Shown here piece by piece: positions 7,547 through 15,708 of a DNA stretch of 18,209 nucleotides. This stretch comes from DATAAM01 sp036260075. GTDB lineage: Bacteria > Actinomycetota > Acidimicrobiia > Acidimicrobiales > JAHWLA01. The notes under the pieces are model-generated. The model was not told where the DNA came from and searched no databases. It saw nothing but the letters and a program-made list of their open reading frames with translations. The DNA is taken from assembly GCA_036260075.1 (NCBI GenBank), contig DATAAM010000149.1, forward strand, positions 1 to 18,209, written 5' to 3'. Every line of letters begins with the position of its first letter. Positions within the stretch are counted from its first letter, which is position 1. The translations under genes and the position numbers were made by a program.

Positions 7547-8091
7547 GGCGCTTCCTCCTCGATGTCCTGCAAGCCGGCTGTCTTCCGCAGGTTCTCGATG
7601 GCCTGCGCAGTGAGCGCCCGCACCGTCCCGGCGCGGCAACGCATCAGCTCCGCGACCTCCTCGTAGGGCAGGTCGACGAAGTAGCGCAGCACCAGCGCCG
7701 TTCGCTGCCGGCGGGGCAGCGACGCCACCGCTTGGCGCAGGGCGAGCGCGGCACCGATGTCGGCAGGCGCAGCCGCCTCCTCGGGGCGCTCCGCCTGCGT
7801 CAGCCGGGCTCGAAGGGCGGCGCGGCGCAAGGCGGAGTTGGCGAGGTTGATCCCCACCCGGTGCACCCACGCGGCGGGCGACTCGTAGCTGCCGACGCGG
7901 CCCCAGAGCCGCCACGCACGGGCCATGGCTTCCTGGGCCAGCTCGGCGGCCAGCTCCTGGTCGCCGCAGTAGAGGGTGAGCGCGGCGACCAGGCGCGGGT
8001 ACTCCGCCCGGTAGAAGGCGGATGCGCCGCCGGCTGTCGAGGACCGCACGAGGGCCTCCGACAGGGGCGGGTCGGCCGCCATGGTGTCCAT
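7543..8091 (-). CDS. ECF (SigE-like) RNA polymerase sigma factor
   Basis: 182 residues with the two domains of group 4 sigma factors and no others. Region 2 is about 24-92: FYRAEYPRLVAALTLYCGD, then AAELAQEAMARAWRLWGRV, binding core polymerase and the -10 element. Region 4 is about 117-171: SLPRRQRTALVLRYFVDLPY, then EEVAELMRCRAGTVRALTAQ, a helix-turn-helix for the -35. I chose ATG at 8091 because a G-rich stretch lies nine bases upstream. ATG at 8082 is possible, and a GTG at 8154 would run into the preceding gene. It lies 31 bases after aat and shares ATGA with the propeller gene. Its targets are unknown. Confidence 0.92.
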   Translation of the reverse strand: MDTMAADPPLSEALVRSSTAGGASAFYRAEYPRLVAALTLYCGDQELAAELAQEAMARAWRLWGRVGSYESPAAWVHRVGINLANSALRRAALRARLTQAERPEEAAAPADIGAALALRQAVASLPRRQRTALVLRYFVDLPYEEVAELMRCRAGTVRALTAQAIENLRKTAGLQDIEEEAP

Positions 8092-8122
8092 GTCGTATAC
8101 ACCCCTGGGGACGGCGGTTTGC

Positions 8123-8716
8123 TTAGTCGCCCCCGAGAACTGTTCGACGTGCACGCAGGGCTTCCCCCAGGAGCCGCAGGTACTCGCGCCGCGTCACCTC
8201 GATCGCGCCCAGCGATGCGAGGTGGGGCGTGCACCACTGCACGTCGAGCAGCCGGGACCCGGCTGCCCGCATGCGCTCCACCAGCGCGACCATCGCCACC
8301 TTCGAGGCGTCGCGCTCGCGGTGGAACATCGACTCGCCCGCGAACAGGCCACCGATGGCGACGCCGTACAGGCCGCCCACCAGCCGACCGTCGGGCGACC
8401 ACGCCTCCACCGAGTGCGCCCATCCCAACCGGTGCAGCTCGCCGTAGGCCTGTCGGAACTCGTCGGTGATCCATCCGTGCGGGCGGGCGGGGTCGGCGCA
8501 GGCCTGCACCACCTCCCCGAAGGCGGTGTCGACCCGGATCTCGTACCGGCGGCACGAACGCCGCAACGATCGGCTGACCCGCAGCCCGTCGACGGGCACG
8601 ATGCCGCGGGGCTGGGGCGACCACCAGGCCAGGTGCCCTTGCAGAGGCATGGGGAACAGGCCTGTGCGGTAGGCGGCCAACAACGTGCCCGGCGCCAGGT
8701 CGGCGCCCACCGCCAC
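8123..8716 (-). CDS. aat: Leucyl/phenylalanyl-tRNA-protein transferase
   Basis: The enzyme moves Leu or Phe from tRNA to N-terminal Arg or Lys of proteins, making an N-degron read by ClpS/ClpAP. Family blocks are clear: LLAAYRTGLFPMP, WWSPQPRGIVP, GWAHSVEAW, then GGLYGVAIGGLFAGESMFHR and DVQWCTPHLASLGA. From the GTG at 8716 it has 197 residues, short of the roughly 230 of the E. coli enzyme. Translation of the same frame upstream gives EPPSCPWSFPEIDPDGDDEI, which looks like the missing family N-terminus. However, no ATG, GTG or TTG exists in frame between 8717 and the TGA at 8831-8833. An ACG at 8785 has AAGGA eight bases ahead and may be the real start. The gene lies directly after the rhodanese gene in an apparent four-gene operon. 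Confidence 0.93.
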   Translation of the reverse strand: MAVGADLAPGTLLAAYRTGLFPMPLQGHLAWWSPQPRGIVPVDGLRVSRSLRRSCRRYEIRVDTAFGEVVQACADPARPHGWITDEFRQAYGELHRLGWAHSVEAWSPDGRLVGGLYGVAIGGLFAGESMFHRERDASKVAMVALVERMRAAGSRLLDVQWCTPHLASLGAIEVTRREYLRLLGEALRARRTVLGGD

Positions 8717-8789
8717 GATCTCGTCGTCGCCGTCGGGATCGATCTCCGGGAACGACCAGGGACAGGACGGTGGCTCGACCGGCGTCGCC

Positions 8790-9149
8790 TCAGTCCTTCT
8801 CGACCGGGCGCCCCGCTTGCAGCCAGGCCGTCATGCCCCCGTCGAGGTGGGCCACGTTGCCGTAGCCCATCTCCTTGAGCGTGACGGCGGCCAGCGCCGA
8901 ACGACCGCCCACCGCGCAGTGCAGGATCACGCGCTTCGACGGGTCGATGGCGTCGGTCTTGAACTCCAACAGCCCCCGGGGGATGTGCACGGCACCGGGG
9001 ATCCTGCCCGTGGCCGCCACCTCCTCCGACTCACGAATGTCGACGACCTGCACGTCGCTGCCCTCCAGCTCGGCTGCCACCTGGTCGACGGTGAGGTTCT
9101 CCACCTGGGCCTTGGCCTCTGTGACGAGGTCCTGTGCTGACTTGGTCAT
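8790..9149 (-). CDS. Single-domain rhodanese-like sulfurtransferase
   Basis: 119 residues. A short helical N-terminus (1-20) is followed by one rhodanese domain. VVDIRESEEVAATGRIPGAV at 35-54 is the CH2-type entry strand. The active-site loop is HCAVGGRSA with the persulfide-carrying Cys78, and LDGGMTAWLQAG closes the domain. Six-residue active loops of this type handle sulfur rather than phosphate. The protein is cytoplasmic; the sulfur acceptor is unknown. ATG at 9149 has a TACCAT -10-like box seven bases upstream and no Shine-Dalgarno. It is the first gene of the minus-strand operon with aat, and it faces away from the carboxylase gene across 48 bp. Confidence 0.94.
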   Translation of the reverse strand: MTKSAQDLVTEAKAQVENLTVDQVAAELEGSDVQVVDIRESEEVAATGRIPGAVHIPRGLLEFKTDAIDPSKRVILHCAVGGRSALAAVTLKEMGYGNVAHLDGGMTAWLQAGRPVEKD

Positions 9150-9156
9150 GCCCCGG

Positions 9157-9162
9157 ATGGTA
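9157..9162 (-). promoter_or_regulatory. Candidate -10 box (TACCAT) for the rhodanese operon, leaderless
   Basis: On the minus strand TACCAT ends seven bases before the ATG at 9149. A -35 box for the divergent carboxylase promoter would fall on these same bases, so the two promoters could compete. Confidence 0.45.
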
Positions 9163-9181
9163 GGCCGACGAGAGCCGCCGG

Positions 9182-9187
9182 TAGCCT
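9182..9187 (+). promoter_or_regulatory. Candidate -10 box (TAGCCT) for the carboxylase operon
   Basis: TAGCCT ends ten bases before the ATG at 9198, and no purine-rich ribosome site lies between them. No convincing -35 hexamer is seen. Confidence 0.4.
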
Positions 9188-9197
9188 GGCACCCCCG

Positions 9198-10731
<1,534 letters not shown>

Positions 10732-10751
<20 letters not shown>

Positions 10752-10908
10752 GGAAGAGGCGGCGGCGATCGTCGCGGCCGTCGAGGCGCTGTGGCCGAAG
10801 CCGGCTGCGGCCGCGCCCGGTGCCGACGCCCCGAGCCGGTGGAAGTTCTCGGGGCGGTGGTGGCTGTCCGGCACCACGCCCGCCGCCGCCCAGCGGCAGC
10901 GACCGTAA
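10732..10908 (+). CDS. Acyl-CoA carboxylase epsilon subunit (small)
   Basis: A 58-residue protein in a different frame from the beta subunit, overlapping its end by 20 bases. The sequence has the two halves of the actinobacterial AccE/PccE family: a helix AAAIVAAVEALWPKP at 10-24, then a Pro/Ala linker, then SRWKFSGRWW at 35-44. In Streptomyces and mycobacteria this subunit binds the alpha-beta carboxylase complex and raises its activity. GAGGAAG lies just before the ATG, giving translation coupled to the beta subunit. The stop lies in the operator-like palindrome of the next operon. Confidence 0.87.
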
Positions 10909-10922
10909 GCGCATCCGCTAAC
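10905..10922. promoter_or_regulatory. Possible XRE operator overlapping the -10 box
   Basis: GTAAGCG and CGCTAAC form 7-bp arms with one mismatch around a 4-base centre (CATC). The site overlaps the TAACAT -10-like box at 10919-10924, which ends seven bases before the XRE GTG. Position and symmetry suit autorepression by the XRE protein. The arms are short, so chance cannot be excluded. Confidence 0.4.
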
Positions 10923-10924
10923 AT
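10919..10924 (+). promoter_or_regulatory. Candidate -10 box (TAACAT) for the XRE-nucleotidyltransferase operon
   Basis: TAACAT is followed by seven bases and then the GTG at 10932, predicting a leaderless transcript separate from the carboxylase operon. No good -35 hexamer is seen. Confidence 0.45.
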
Positions 10925-10931
10925 CGGCGGC

Positions 10932-11249
10932 GTGACCGACGCCGGTGCGCTGCTGTACGAGGCCCGCCACCGAGCGGGCCTGTCTCAGGCCGAGCTCGCC
11001 CGCCGGGCGGGCATCCCTCGATCGGTGCTCAACGCCTATGAACGGGGGCGACGCCAGCCGGGGGCCGACACGTTCCTGCGCATCCTCGACGCCGCCGACA
11101 TCGAGGTGCGGCTGTCGAACAGGACCCGCCGAGCCGAGGAGGAATACCTCGGTCGCATCCTCGGCTTGGCGATCGGCTTGGCCGATGCCTTGCCGTTAGA
11201 GCGGAACGGCCCGCTCACGTACCCGAATTTCGGGCGCCGAGTGGGGTGA
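10932..11249 (+). CDS. XRE-family helix-turn-helix regulator, partner of the nucleotidyltransferase
   Basis: 105 residues. Residues 7-60 are a Cro/C1-type DNA-binding domain: LLYEARHRAGLSQAELARRA, then GIPRSVLNAYERGRRQPGAD, and TFLRILDAADIEVRL. The remaining 45 residues (RRAEEEYLGRILGLAIGLAD and a Pro/Asn/Arg-rich tail) match no domain I recognise and could contact the partner protein. The gene shares GTGA with the nucleotidyltransferase gene, the usual regulator-first arrangement of toxin-antitoxin pairs. Leu89 uses the rare TTA codon (11196-11198). Autoregulation through the palindrome at 10905-10922 is likely but not shown. Confidence 0.88.
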   Translation: MTDAGALLYEARHRAGLSQAELARRAGIPRSVLNAYERGRRQPGADTFLRILDAADIEVRLSNRTRRAEEEYLGRILGLAIGLADALPLERNGPLTYPNFGRRVG

Positions 11250-11779
11250 CCGGCCTCGCCGCCCGCGTGCTCGCGGTGCACGGGGCACTCGATGCCGCGG
11301 GGATCCCGCATGCTTTCGGCGGGGCCATTGCGCTGGGCTTCTGCGTGCTCGACCCGCGAGGCACCACAGACATGGACGTGAATGTGTTCTTGCCGCCGGA
11401 CCACGCCGAAGAGGTCGTGCGCGCCTTGCCTGCCGAGATCACGGCGAGGCCGACCGACCTCGCCGTCCTGCGGCGGGACGGCCAGGTCCGGCTGCGCTGG
11501 GACAACACGCCCGTCGACCTTTTCCTCATCGTCCACGAGTTCCATCGTGGCGTCGCCAAACGGGTGCGAACTGCCCCTTTCGAGGGTGTCGACATCCCGG
11601 TGCTCGACTGCGTCAGCCTGGCCGTCTTCAAGGCGTTCTTCAACCGACCGAAGGACTGGATCGACATTGCCAACATGGTCAAGGCCGGATTGGACGTGCC
11701 TGGAGCCGCGCACTGGCTCGAAGAGCTTCTCGGTGCCGATCACGAGGTGACCCAGAAGATGGCGGGGTTCGCGCCGTGA
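11246..11779 (+). CDS. AbiEii/MNT-like nucleotidyltransferase
   Basis: 177 residues with the core of the DNA polymerase beta-type nucleotidyltransferase fold. GG at 25-26 precedes the metal-binding D42-x-D44 (in TTDMDVNVF), and a third acid, D91, lies in VDLFLI. The segment LAVFKAFFNRPKDWIDI at 125-141 matches the conserved Lys/Arg-x-KD-x2-D block of AbiEii/DUF1814 proteins. Such enzymes add nucleotides to tRNA or other targets and often act as toxins with an HTH partner. The GTG start overlaps the XRE stop by 4 bp, and the end overlaps the metallophosphoesterase start by 4 bp. All catalytic residues are present, so it looks active. A role as toxin or defence gene is inferred from family and context. 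Confidence 0.85.
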   Translation: MTGLAARVLAVHGALDAAGIPHAFGGAIALGFCVLDPRGTTDMDVNVFLPPDHAEEVVRALPAEITARPTDLAVLRRDGQVRLRWDNTPVDLFLIVHEFHRGVAKRVRTAPFEGVDIPVLDCVSLAVFKAFFNRPKDWIDIANMVKAGLDVPGAAHWLEELLGADHEVTQKMAGFAP

Positions 11780-12795
11780 CGATCGAGCTGACGACCGTGG
11801 CCGACGACGAGGCCGTGTTCCACGTGCCCGGCGAGCCGCGGGCGATCGTGCACGACGGCCTGCGGCCCGACACCGACTACGTCCTCGAGGGCATCGAGCT
11901 GCGGACGCTGCCTCGCCCCGGCGGGGAGCTGCTGGCCCGCATCGCCACCGTCAACGACACCCACTTCGGGGAGGTGGAGTGCGGGCGCATCGCCGGCCTC
12001 GAGGTCGGGCCGGTGCTGCGCTCGGAGCCGGGCGAACCCCCGTACCCGGAGGTGATGAACGGGGCGGCGGTGGCGGAGATGGCCGCCGCGGACGTCGACC
12101 TGGTGGTGGCCAAGGGCGACCTCACCACGCACGGCACCGCCGCCGAGTTCGACGCCTTCCTCCAGTGCTACGACCCGCTGGGCGAGCGGCTGCGGTACGT
12201 GCGAGGCAACCACGACGCCTTCGCCGGGCTGGGCTTCGCCACCGATGCGCCCTTCTCGGTCACGCTGCCCGGCGTGACCGTGGCCGTGCTCGACACGGTG
12301 GCGCCGGGGCGCGACAGCGGCCGGGTGTCGCCCGAGCAGCTGGAGTGGCTGGACACGCTGGCCGCCGAGGCCGACCGGCCCGTGCTCGTACTGGGGCACC
12401 ACCACTGCTGGGACCCCGCGAGCCGCTCGCGGGAGGACACGTACTTCGGCATCCGCCCCGACGACTCCGAGCGGCTGGTGGCGGTGGCCGCCCGGCGCCC
12501 TCGCATCGTGGGCTACGCCGCGGGCCACACCCACCGCAACCGGGTGCGCCGCTTCGCCGCCACCGGGGCCATGCCGTGGGTGGAGGTGGCCAGCGTGAAG
12601 GACTTTCCGGGCGTGTGGGCCGAGTACCGGGTCTACGAGGGCGGGCTGTTGCAGCTGGTGCGGCGGGTGTCGTCGCCCGCCGCCCTGGCCTGGACCGACC
12701 GCACCCGGGCCATGTTCGGGGGGCTGTACCCCACCTACGCCTTCGGCACCGTGGGCGACCGCTGCCTACTGTTCGCCGTCAATCGTGACGGTTGA
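11776..12795 (+). CDS. Calcineurin-like metallophosphoesterase (class III PDE/CpdA-like) with extra N-terminal domain
   Basis: 339 residues. The two-metal phosphoesterase motifs are complete and in order: D61-T-H63, GD at 114-115, GNHD at 144-147, GHHH at 207-210, and GHTH at 250-253. The layout is closest to cyclic-nucleotide phosphodiesterase/purple acid phosphatase relatives. Residues 1-52 form a beta-rich extension (FHVPGEPRAIVHDGLRPDTD) resembling the FnIII-like domain ahead of some phosphatases. No signal peptide is present, so it is cytoplasmic. GTGA overlaps the nucleotidyltransferase stop, so the two are translated together. It might hydrolyse a phosphodiester made by that enzyme, or simply be a general phosphodiesterase; the sequence does not decide. 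Confidence 0.9.
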   Translation: MTIELTTVADDEAVFHVPGEPRAIVHDGLRPDTDYVLEGIELRTLPRPGGELLARIATVNDTHFGEVECGRIAGLEVGPVLRSEPGEPPYPEVMNGAAVAEMAAADVDLVVAKGDLTTHGTAAEFDAFLQCYDPLGERLRYVRGNHDAFAGLGFATDAPFSVTLPGVTVAVLDTVAPGRDSGRVSPEQLEWLDTLAAEADRPVLVLGHHHCWDPASRSREDTYFGIRPDDSERLVAVAARRPRIVGYAAGHTHRNRVRRFAATGAMPWVEVASVKDFPGVWAEYRVYEGGLLQLVRRVSSPAALAWTDRTRAMFGGLYPTYAFGTVGDRCLLFAVNRDG

Positions 12796-12879
12796 CACCC
12801 ACCCAGCATCTTCCTAGTCATCCACTGCCTGTGGACAACCCTGGGGACGCCGGCACCGGAACGACCGAGGGAAGGGGTG
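12796..12879. other. Short convergent intergenic region with a DnaA-box-like 9-mer
   Basis: This spacer lies between two converging genes. TGTGGACAA at 12830-12838 is the reverse complement of TTGTCCACA, a form of the actinobacterial DnaA box. It is the only clear one I noticed, so it is not an origin. No strong terminator hairpin is visible. Confidence 0.3.
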
Positions 12880-13611
12880 TCAGGCGAGGTCGGCTTGGGC
12901 GACTTCGACCTGGCCGAGCCCCCGGCCCGCCTCGGCGGCGCACGCCCGGGTGAGGGCGGCCTGGGCCCGGGCCAGCACCTCGTCGGCCGTGAGGCCGTGG
13001 GTCGGGTAGGCGGCCACGCCTGCGGCCAGGCGGCGCACCTTGGACACGTCCTGGGCCAAGGCGATCTGGAGGCGCTCGGCCGTCCACACCCCGCCCTCCT
13101 CGGCCGTGTCCTCCAGCACGAGGCCGAATGTGAGCGGCCCCACCCGGCAGGCGATGTCCGACTCCCGCAGGGTGGACTTCATGAGGCCCGCGAACACGGC
13201 CACTGCGTCGGCCTGCGGGCGGGAGCCCTTGGCGTCGGCGGCCACGCCGATCTCCAGCAGGACGACGGCAACCGGCCACAGGTGCCGACGGGCGGCTGAC
13301 ACCCGGCCGTCGACGGCCAGCTCGAAGAAGCGGTCGTCGGGCAGGCCCGTCTCGGGGTCGATCAGCGAGGGGGCCTCCTCTCGGGTGGGTGCGGGCAGGT
13401 CGAGCAGCTGCACGACGGCAGCGCTGCCCGCCACCCGGCGCTCGGCCGCCTGGAGGCGGCGGAGCAGGACCAAGGCGGCGATCGTGGTCACCAGTCCGCA
13501 GGCGGCGGCGGCGATGCCCAGGGACGGCACCCGCAGGACGGCCGCGCCCACGCCGCAGGCGAGTCCGGCCAGGCCGGAGAGCAGCCCCAGCAACGCGCGG
13601 CGATCCACCAT
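12880..13611 (-). CDS. Membrane protein with degenerate GGDEF domain
   Basis: 243 residues. Two membrane helices (about 7-27 and 30-50) precede a cytoplasmic linker and a GGDEF-fold domain from about residue 83. DPETGLPDDRFFE at 85-97 matches the DxLTGLxNRR entry motif, and AYPTHGLTADEVLARAQAAL at 201-220 matches the family C-terminal helix. The catalytic signature is lost: where GGDEF should stand after R-x, the sequence is GPLTF (158-162). It is therefore unlikely to make cyclic di-GMP, and may bind a nucleotide or protein instead. ATG at 13611 follows a GGGAGAGGG stretch; GTG at 13608 or TTG at 13638 are alternatives. The gene stands alone, separated from ecm by the hairpin at 13691-13745. 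Confidence 0.75.
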   Translation of the reverse strand: MVDRRALLGLLSGLAGLACGVGAAVLRVPSLGIAAAACGLVTTIAALVLLRRLQAAERRVAGSAAVVQLLDLPAPTREEAPSLIDPETGLPDDRFFELAVDGRVSAARRHLWPVAVVLLEIGVAADAKGSRPQADAVAVFAGLMKSTLRESDIACRVGPLTFGLVLEDTAEEGGVWTAERLQIALAQDVSKVRRLAAGVAAYPTHGLTADEVLARAQAALTRACAAEAGRGLGQVEVAQADLA

Positions 13612-13690
13612 CCCTCTCCCATCGGCGCGGCGGCCCAACAGGTGTAGCTAGTTCTTCGTGACGGGGAGTGGTGATCCCTTGGCCCCCCCA

Positions 13691-13745
13691 CCGTTCTGGT
13701 GGGGGGAATCGACGGCCGGCGGTCGATTCCTCCCACCCAGAACGG
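13691..13745 (-). terminator. Long hairpin after the mutase gene, probable terminator
   Basis: Arms 13691-13713 (starting CCGTTCTGG) and 13722-13745 pair over about 23 bp, with one bulge and one or two mismatches, around the loop GGCCGGCG. It lies 13 bases beyond the mutase stop on the minus strand, before the next gene on that strand. A C7 run (13683-13689) flanks it, but there is no T-run. It would act as a terminator without a U-tail, as is common in actinobacteria, or as an mRNA 3' stabiliser. Confidence 0.6.
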
Positions 13746-13758
13746 GGGGTTCCTCGGG

Positions 13759-15699
13759 TCAGGCGGAGCGGCGCTGGGCGACCAGCTCGGCCATCTCGCC
13801 CATGATGCGGGTCAGCTCGAAGTCCTTGGGCGTGTAGACGGCGGCCACGCCCAGTTCGGCCAGCTTGCCCTGGTCGGCTTCCGGGATGATCCCGCCCACC
13901 ACCACGGGGGCGTCGACGCCTTGCTCCTGGAGCAGCCGCAGCACCTCGGGCACCAGCTCCAAGTGGCTGCCCGAGAGGATCGAGATGCCGACGAGGTCGA
14001 CGTCCTCCTCCACGGCCGCCGCCGCGATCTGCTCGGGCGTCAGCCGGATGCCCTGGTACACGACCTCGAAGCCCGCGTCGCGCGCCGCCACCGCGATCTG
14101 CTCGGCCCCGTTGGAGTGGCCGTCGAGCCCCGGCTTGGCCACCAGCAGCTTGGGCGGGCCGCCGGGCATCGTCCGGACCCGTTCGACCACCGCGGCCATG
14201 GTGGTGCCCCGCTGCCCCACCGCGCCCGCCACGCCGGTGGGCGCCCGGTACTCGCCGAAGACCTCGCGCAGGGCGCCCGCCCACTCCCCCGTGGTGCCGC
14301 CCGCATGGGCCAGCGCGATGGTGGGGGGCACGAGGTTCTCGTCGGTCGCCGCCACCCGGCGCAGCTCGTCGAGCGCCTTCTGCACGGCGGCGTCGTCGCG
14401 GGTGCGGCGCCACTGGGCCACGTCGGCCCGCATGTCGGCCTCCACCGCCGGGTCGACCCGCAGGATCGACTCCTCGCCGCCGAGGGGCGACGGCTCCGTC
14501 TCGGTGTAGCAGTTGACCCCGACGACCTTGAGCTCGCCGCTCTCGATGCGAGCGGTGCGCTCTGCCTGGCTGCGCACCAGCCGGGCCTTCAGCTCGTCGA
14601 TGGCCTCGAAGGCGCCGCCCATCGAGAGGACGTCGTCGAGCTCGGCCATGGCCGCCTCGGCCAGCTCGGCCGTCTTGGCCTCGACCACCTTCGAGCCCTC
14701 GAAGATGTCGTCGTACTCGAGCAGGTCGGTCTCGAAGGCGAGCACCTGCTGCATGCGCAGCGCCCACTGCTGGTCCCACGGACGGGGCAGGCCCAGCGCC
14801 TCGTTCCAGGCGGGCAGCTGGATGGAGCGGGCCCGGGCGTCCTTCGACAGGGTCACGCCGAGCATCTCCAGCACGATGCGCTGCACGTTGTTCTCGGCCT
14901 GGGGCTCGGTGAGGCCGAGCGAGTTGACCTGCACGCCGTAGCGGAAGCGGCGCAGCTTCGGGTCCTGCACGCCGTAGCGCTCCAGGCAGATGCGGTCCCA
15001 CAGCCGGGTGAAGGCCCGCATCTTGCAGGTCTCCTCCACGAACCGGATGCCCGCGTTGCAGAAGAACGAGATGCGCCCGACGACCGACGGCAGCTCGTCC
15101 TCGGGCACCTGGCCCGACTCCCGCACGGCGTCGAGCACGCCCACCGCAGTGGCCAAGGCGTAGGCCAGCTCCTGCACGGGGGTGGCCCCGGCCTCCTGCA
15201 AGTGGTACGAGCAGACGTTGATCGGGTTCCACTTGGGGACGTTGCGCACCGTGTAGGCGATCATGTCCACGATCAGCCGGCGGCTCGGCCCGGGCGGGAA
15301 GATGTACGTGCCTCGCGACAGGTACTCCTTCACGATGTCGTTCTGCGTGGTGCCCTGGAGCACGCGAGGGTCGACGCCTTGGTCCTCGGCGTTGGCGATG
15401 TAGAGGCCGAGCAGCCACATGGCCGTCGCGTTGATCGTCATCGACGCGTTCATCTCGCCCACCGGGATGCCGTCGAGCAGCTCCTTCATCTGGCCGAGGT
15501 GGGCCACGGGCACCCCGACCTTGCCGACCTCGCCCCGTGCCTGCGGCGCGTCGGGGTCGTAGCCGGTCTGGGTGGGGAGGTCGAAGGCGATCGAGAGGCC
15601 GGTCTGCCCCTTGGCCAGGTTGGTGCGGTAGAGCCGGTTGGACGCCCGGGCCGTGGAGTGGCCCGAGTACGTCCGCATCACCCAGGGCCGGTCGGGCAT
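13759..15699 (-). CDS. ecm: Ethylmalonyl-CoA mutase / MeaA-type methylmalonyl-CoA mutase family protein
   Basis: 646 residues, catalytic barrel and B12 domain in one chain, the size of MeaA/ethylmalonyl-CoA mutase and about 80 shorter than classic methylmalonyl-CoA mutase large subunits. The enzyme rearranges (2R)-ethylmalonyl-CoA to methylsuccinyl-CoA. The N-terminus RPWVMRTYSGHSTARASN and the block NLAKGQTGLSIAFDLPTQTG are typical of MeaA proteins. The substrate barrel carries NPINVCSYHLQEAGA at 158-172. The cobalamin domain has D526-G-H528-S-N-G531 (His ligand to cobalt), S573-I-L575, and GG at 602-603. The upstream stop TAG forms part of its ribosome site TAGGAG, six bases before the ATG, so it is coupled to the dehydrogenase. 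Ccr and epimerase elsewhere in the window support the ethylmalonyl-CoA assignment over methylmalonyl-CoA. Confidence 0.9.
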   Translation of the reverse strand: MPDRPWVMRTYSGHSTARASNRLYRTNLAKGQTGLSIAFDLPTQTGYDPDAPQARGEVGKVGVPVAHLGQMKELLDGIPVGEMNASMTINATAMWLLGLYIANAEDQGVDPRVLQGTTQNDIVKEYLSRGTYIFPPGPSRRLIVDMIAYTVRNVPKWNPINVCSYHLQEAGATPVQELAYALATAVGVLDAVRESGQVPEDELPSVVGRISFFCNAGIRFVEETCKMRAFTRLWDRICLERYGVQDPKLRRFRYGVQVNSLGLTEPQAENNVQRIVLEMLGVTLSKDARARSIQLPAWNEALGLPRPWDQQWALRMQQVLAFETDLLEYDDIFEGSKVVEAKTAELAEAAMAELDDVLSMGGAFEAIDELKARLVRSQAERTARIESGELKVVGVNCYTETEPSPLGGEESILRVDPAVEADMRADVAQWRRTRDDAAVQKALDELRRVAATDENLVPPTIALAHAGGTTGEWAGALREVFGEYRAPTGVAGAVGQRGTTMAAVVERVRTMPGGPPKLLVAKPGLDGHSNGAEQIAVAARDAGFEVVYQGIRLTPEQIAAAAVEEDVDLVGISILSGSHLELVPEVLRLLQEQGVDAPVVVGGIIPEADQGKLAELGVAAVYTPKDFELTRIMGEMAELVAQRRSA

Positions 15700-15708
15700 C
15701 GCCTGCTC

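Noticed and set aside
8092..8154. GTG at 8154 as the sigma factor start
   Set aside because: It would overlap the end of aat by 32 bases and add residues not seen in ECF sigma factors.
12821..12838. Replication-origin signal (TGTGGACAA and a weaker TCATCCACT)
   Set aside because: One good DnaA-like 9-mer is expected by chance or as an isolated site. There is no box cluster, AT-rich stretch, dnaA or dnaN.
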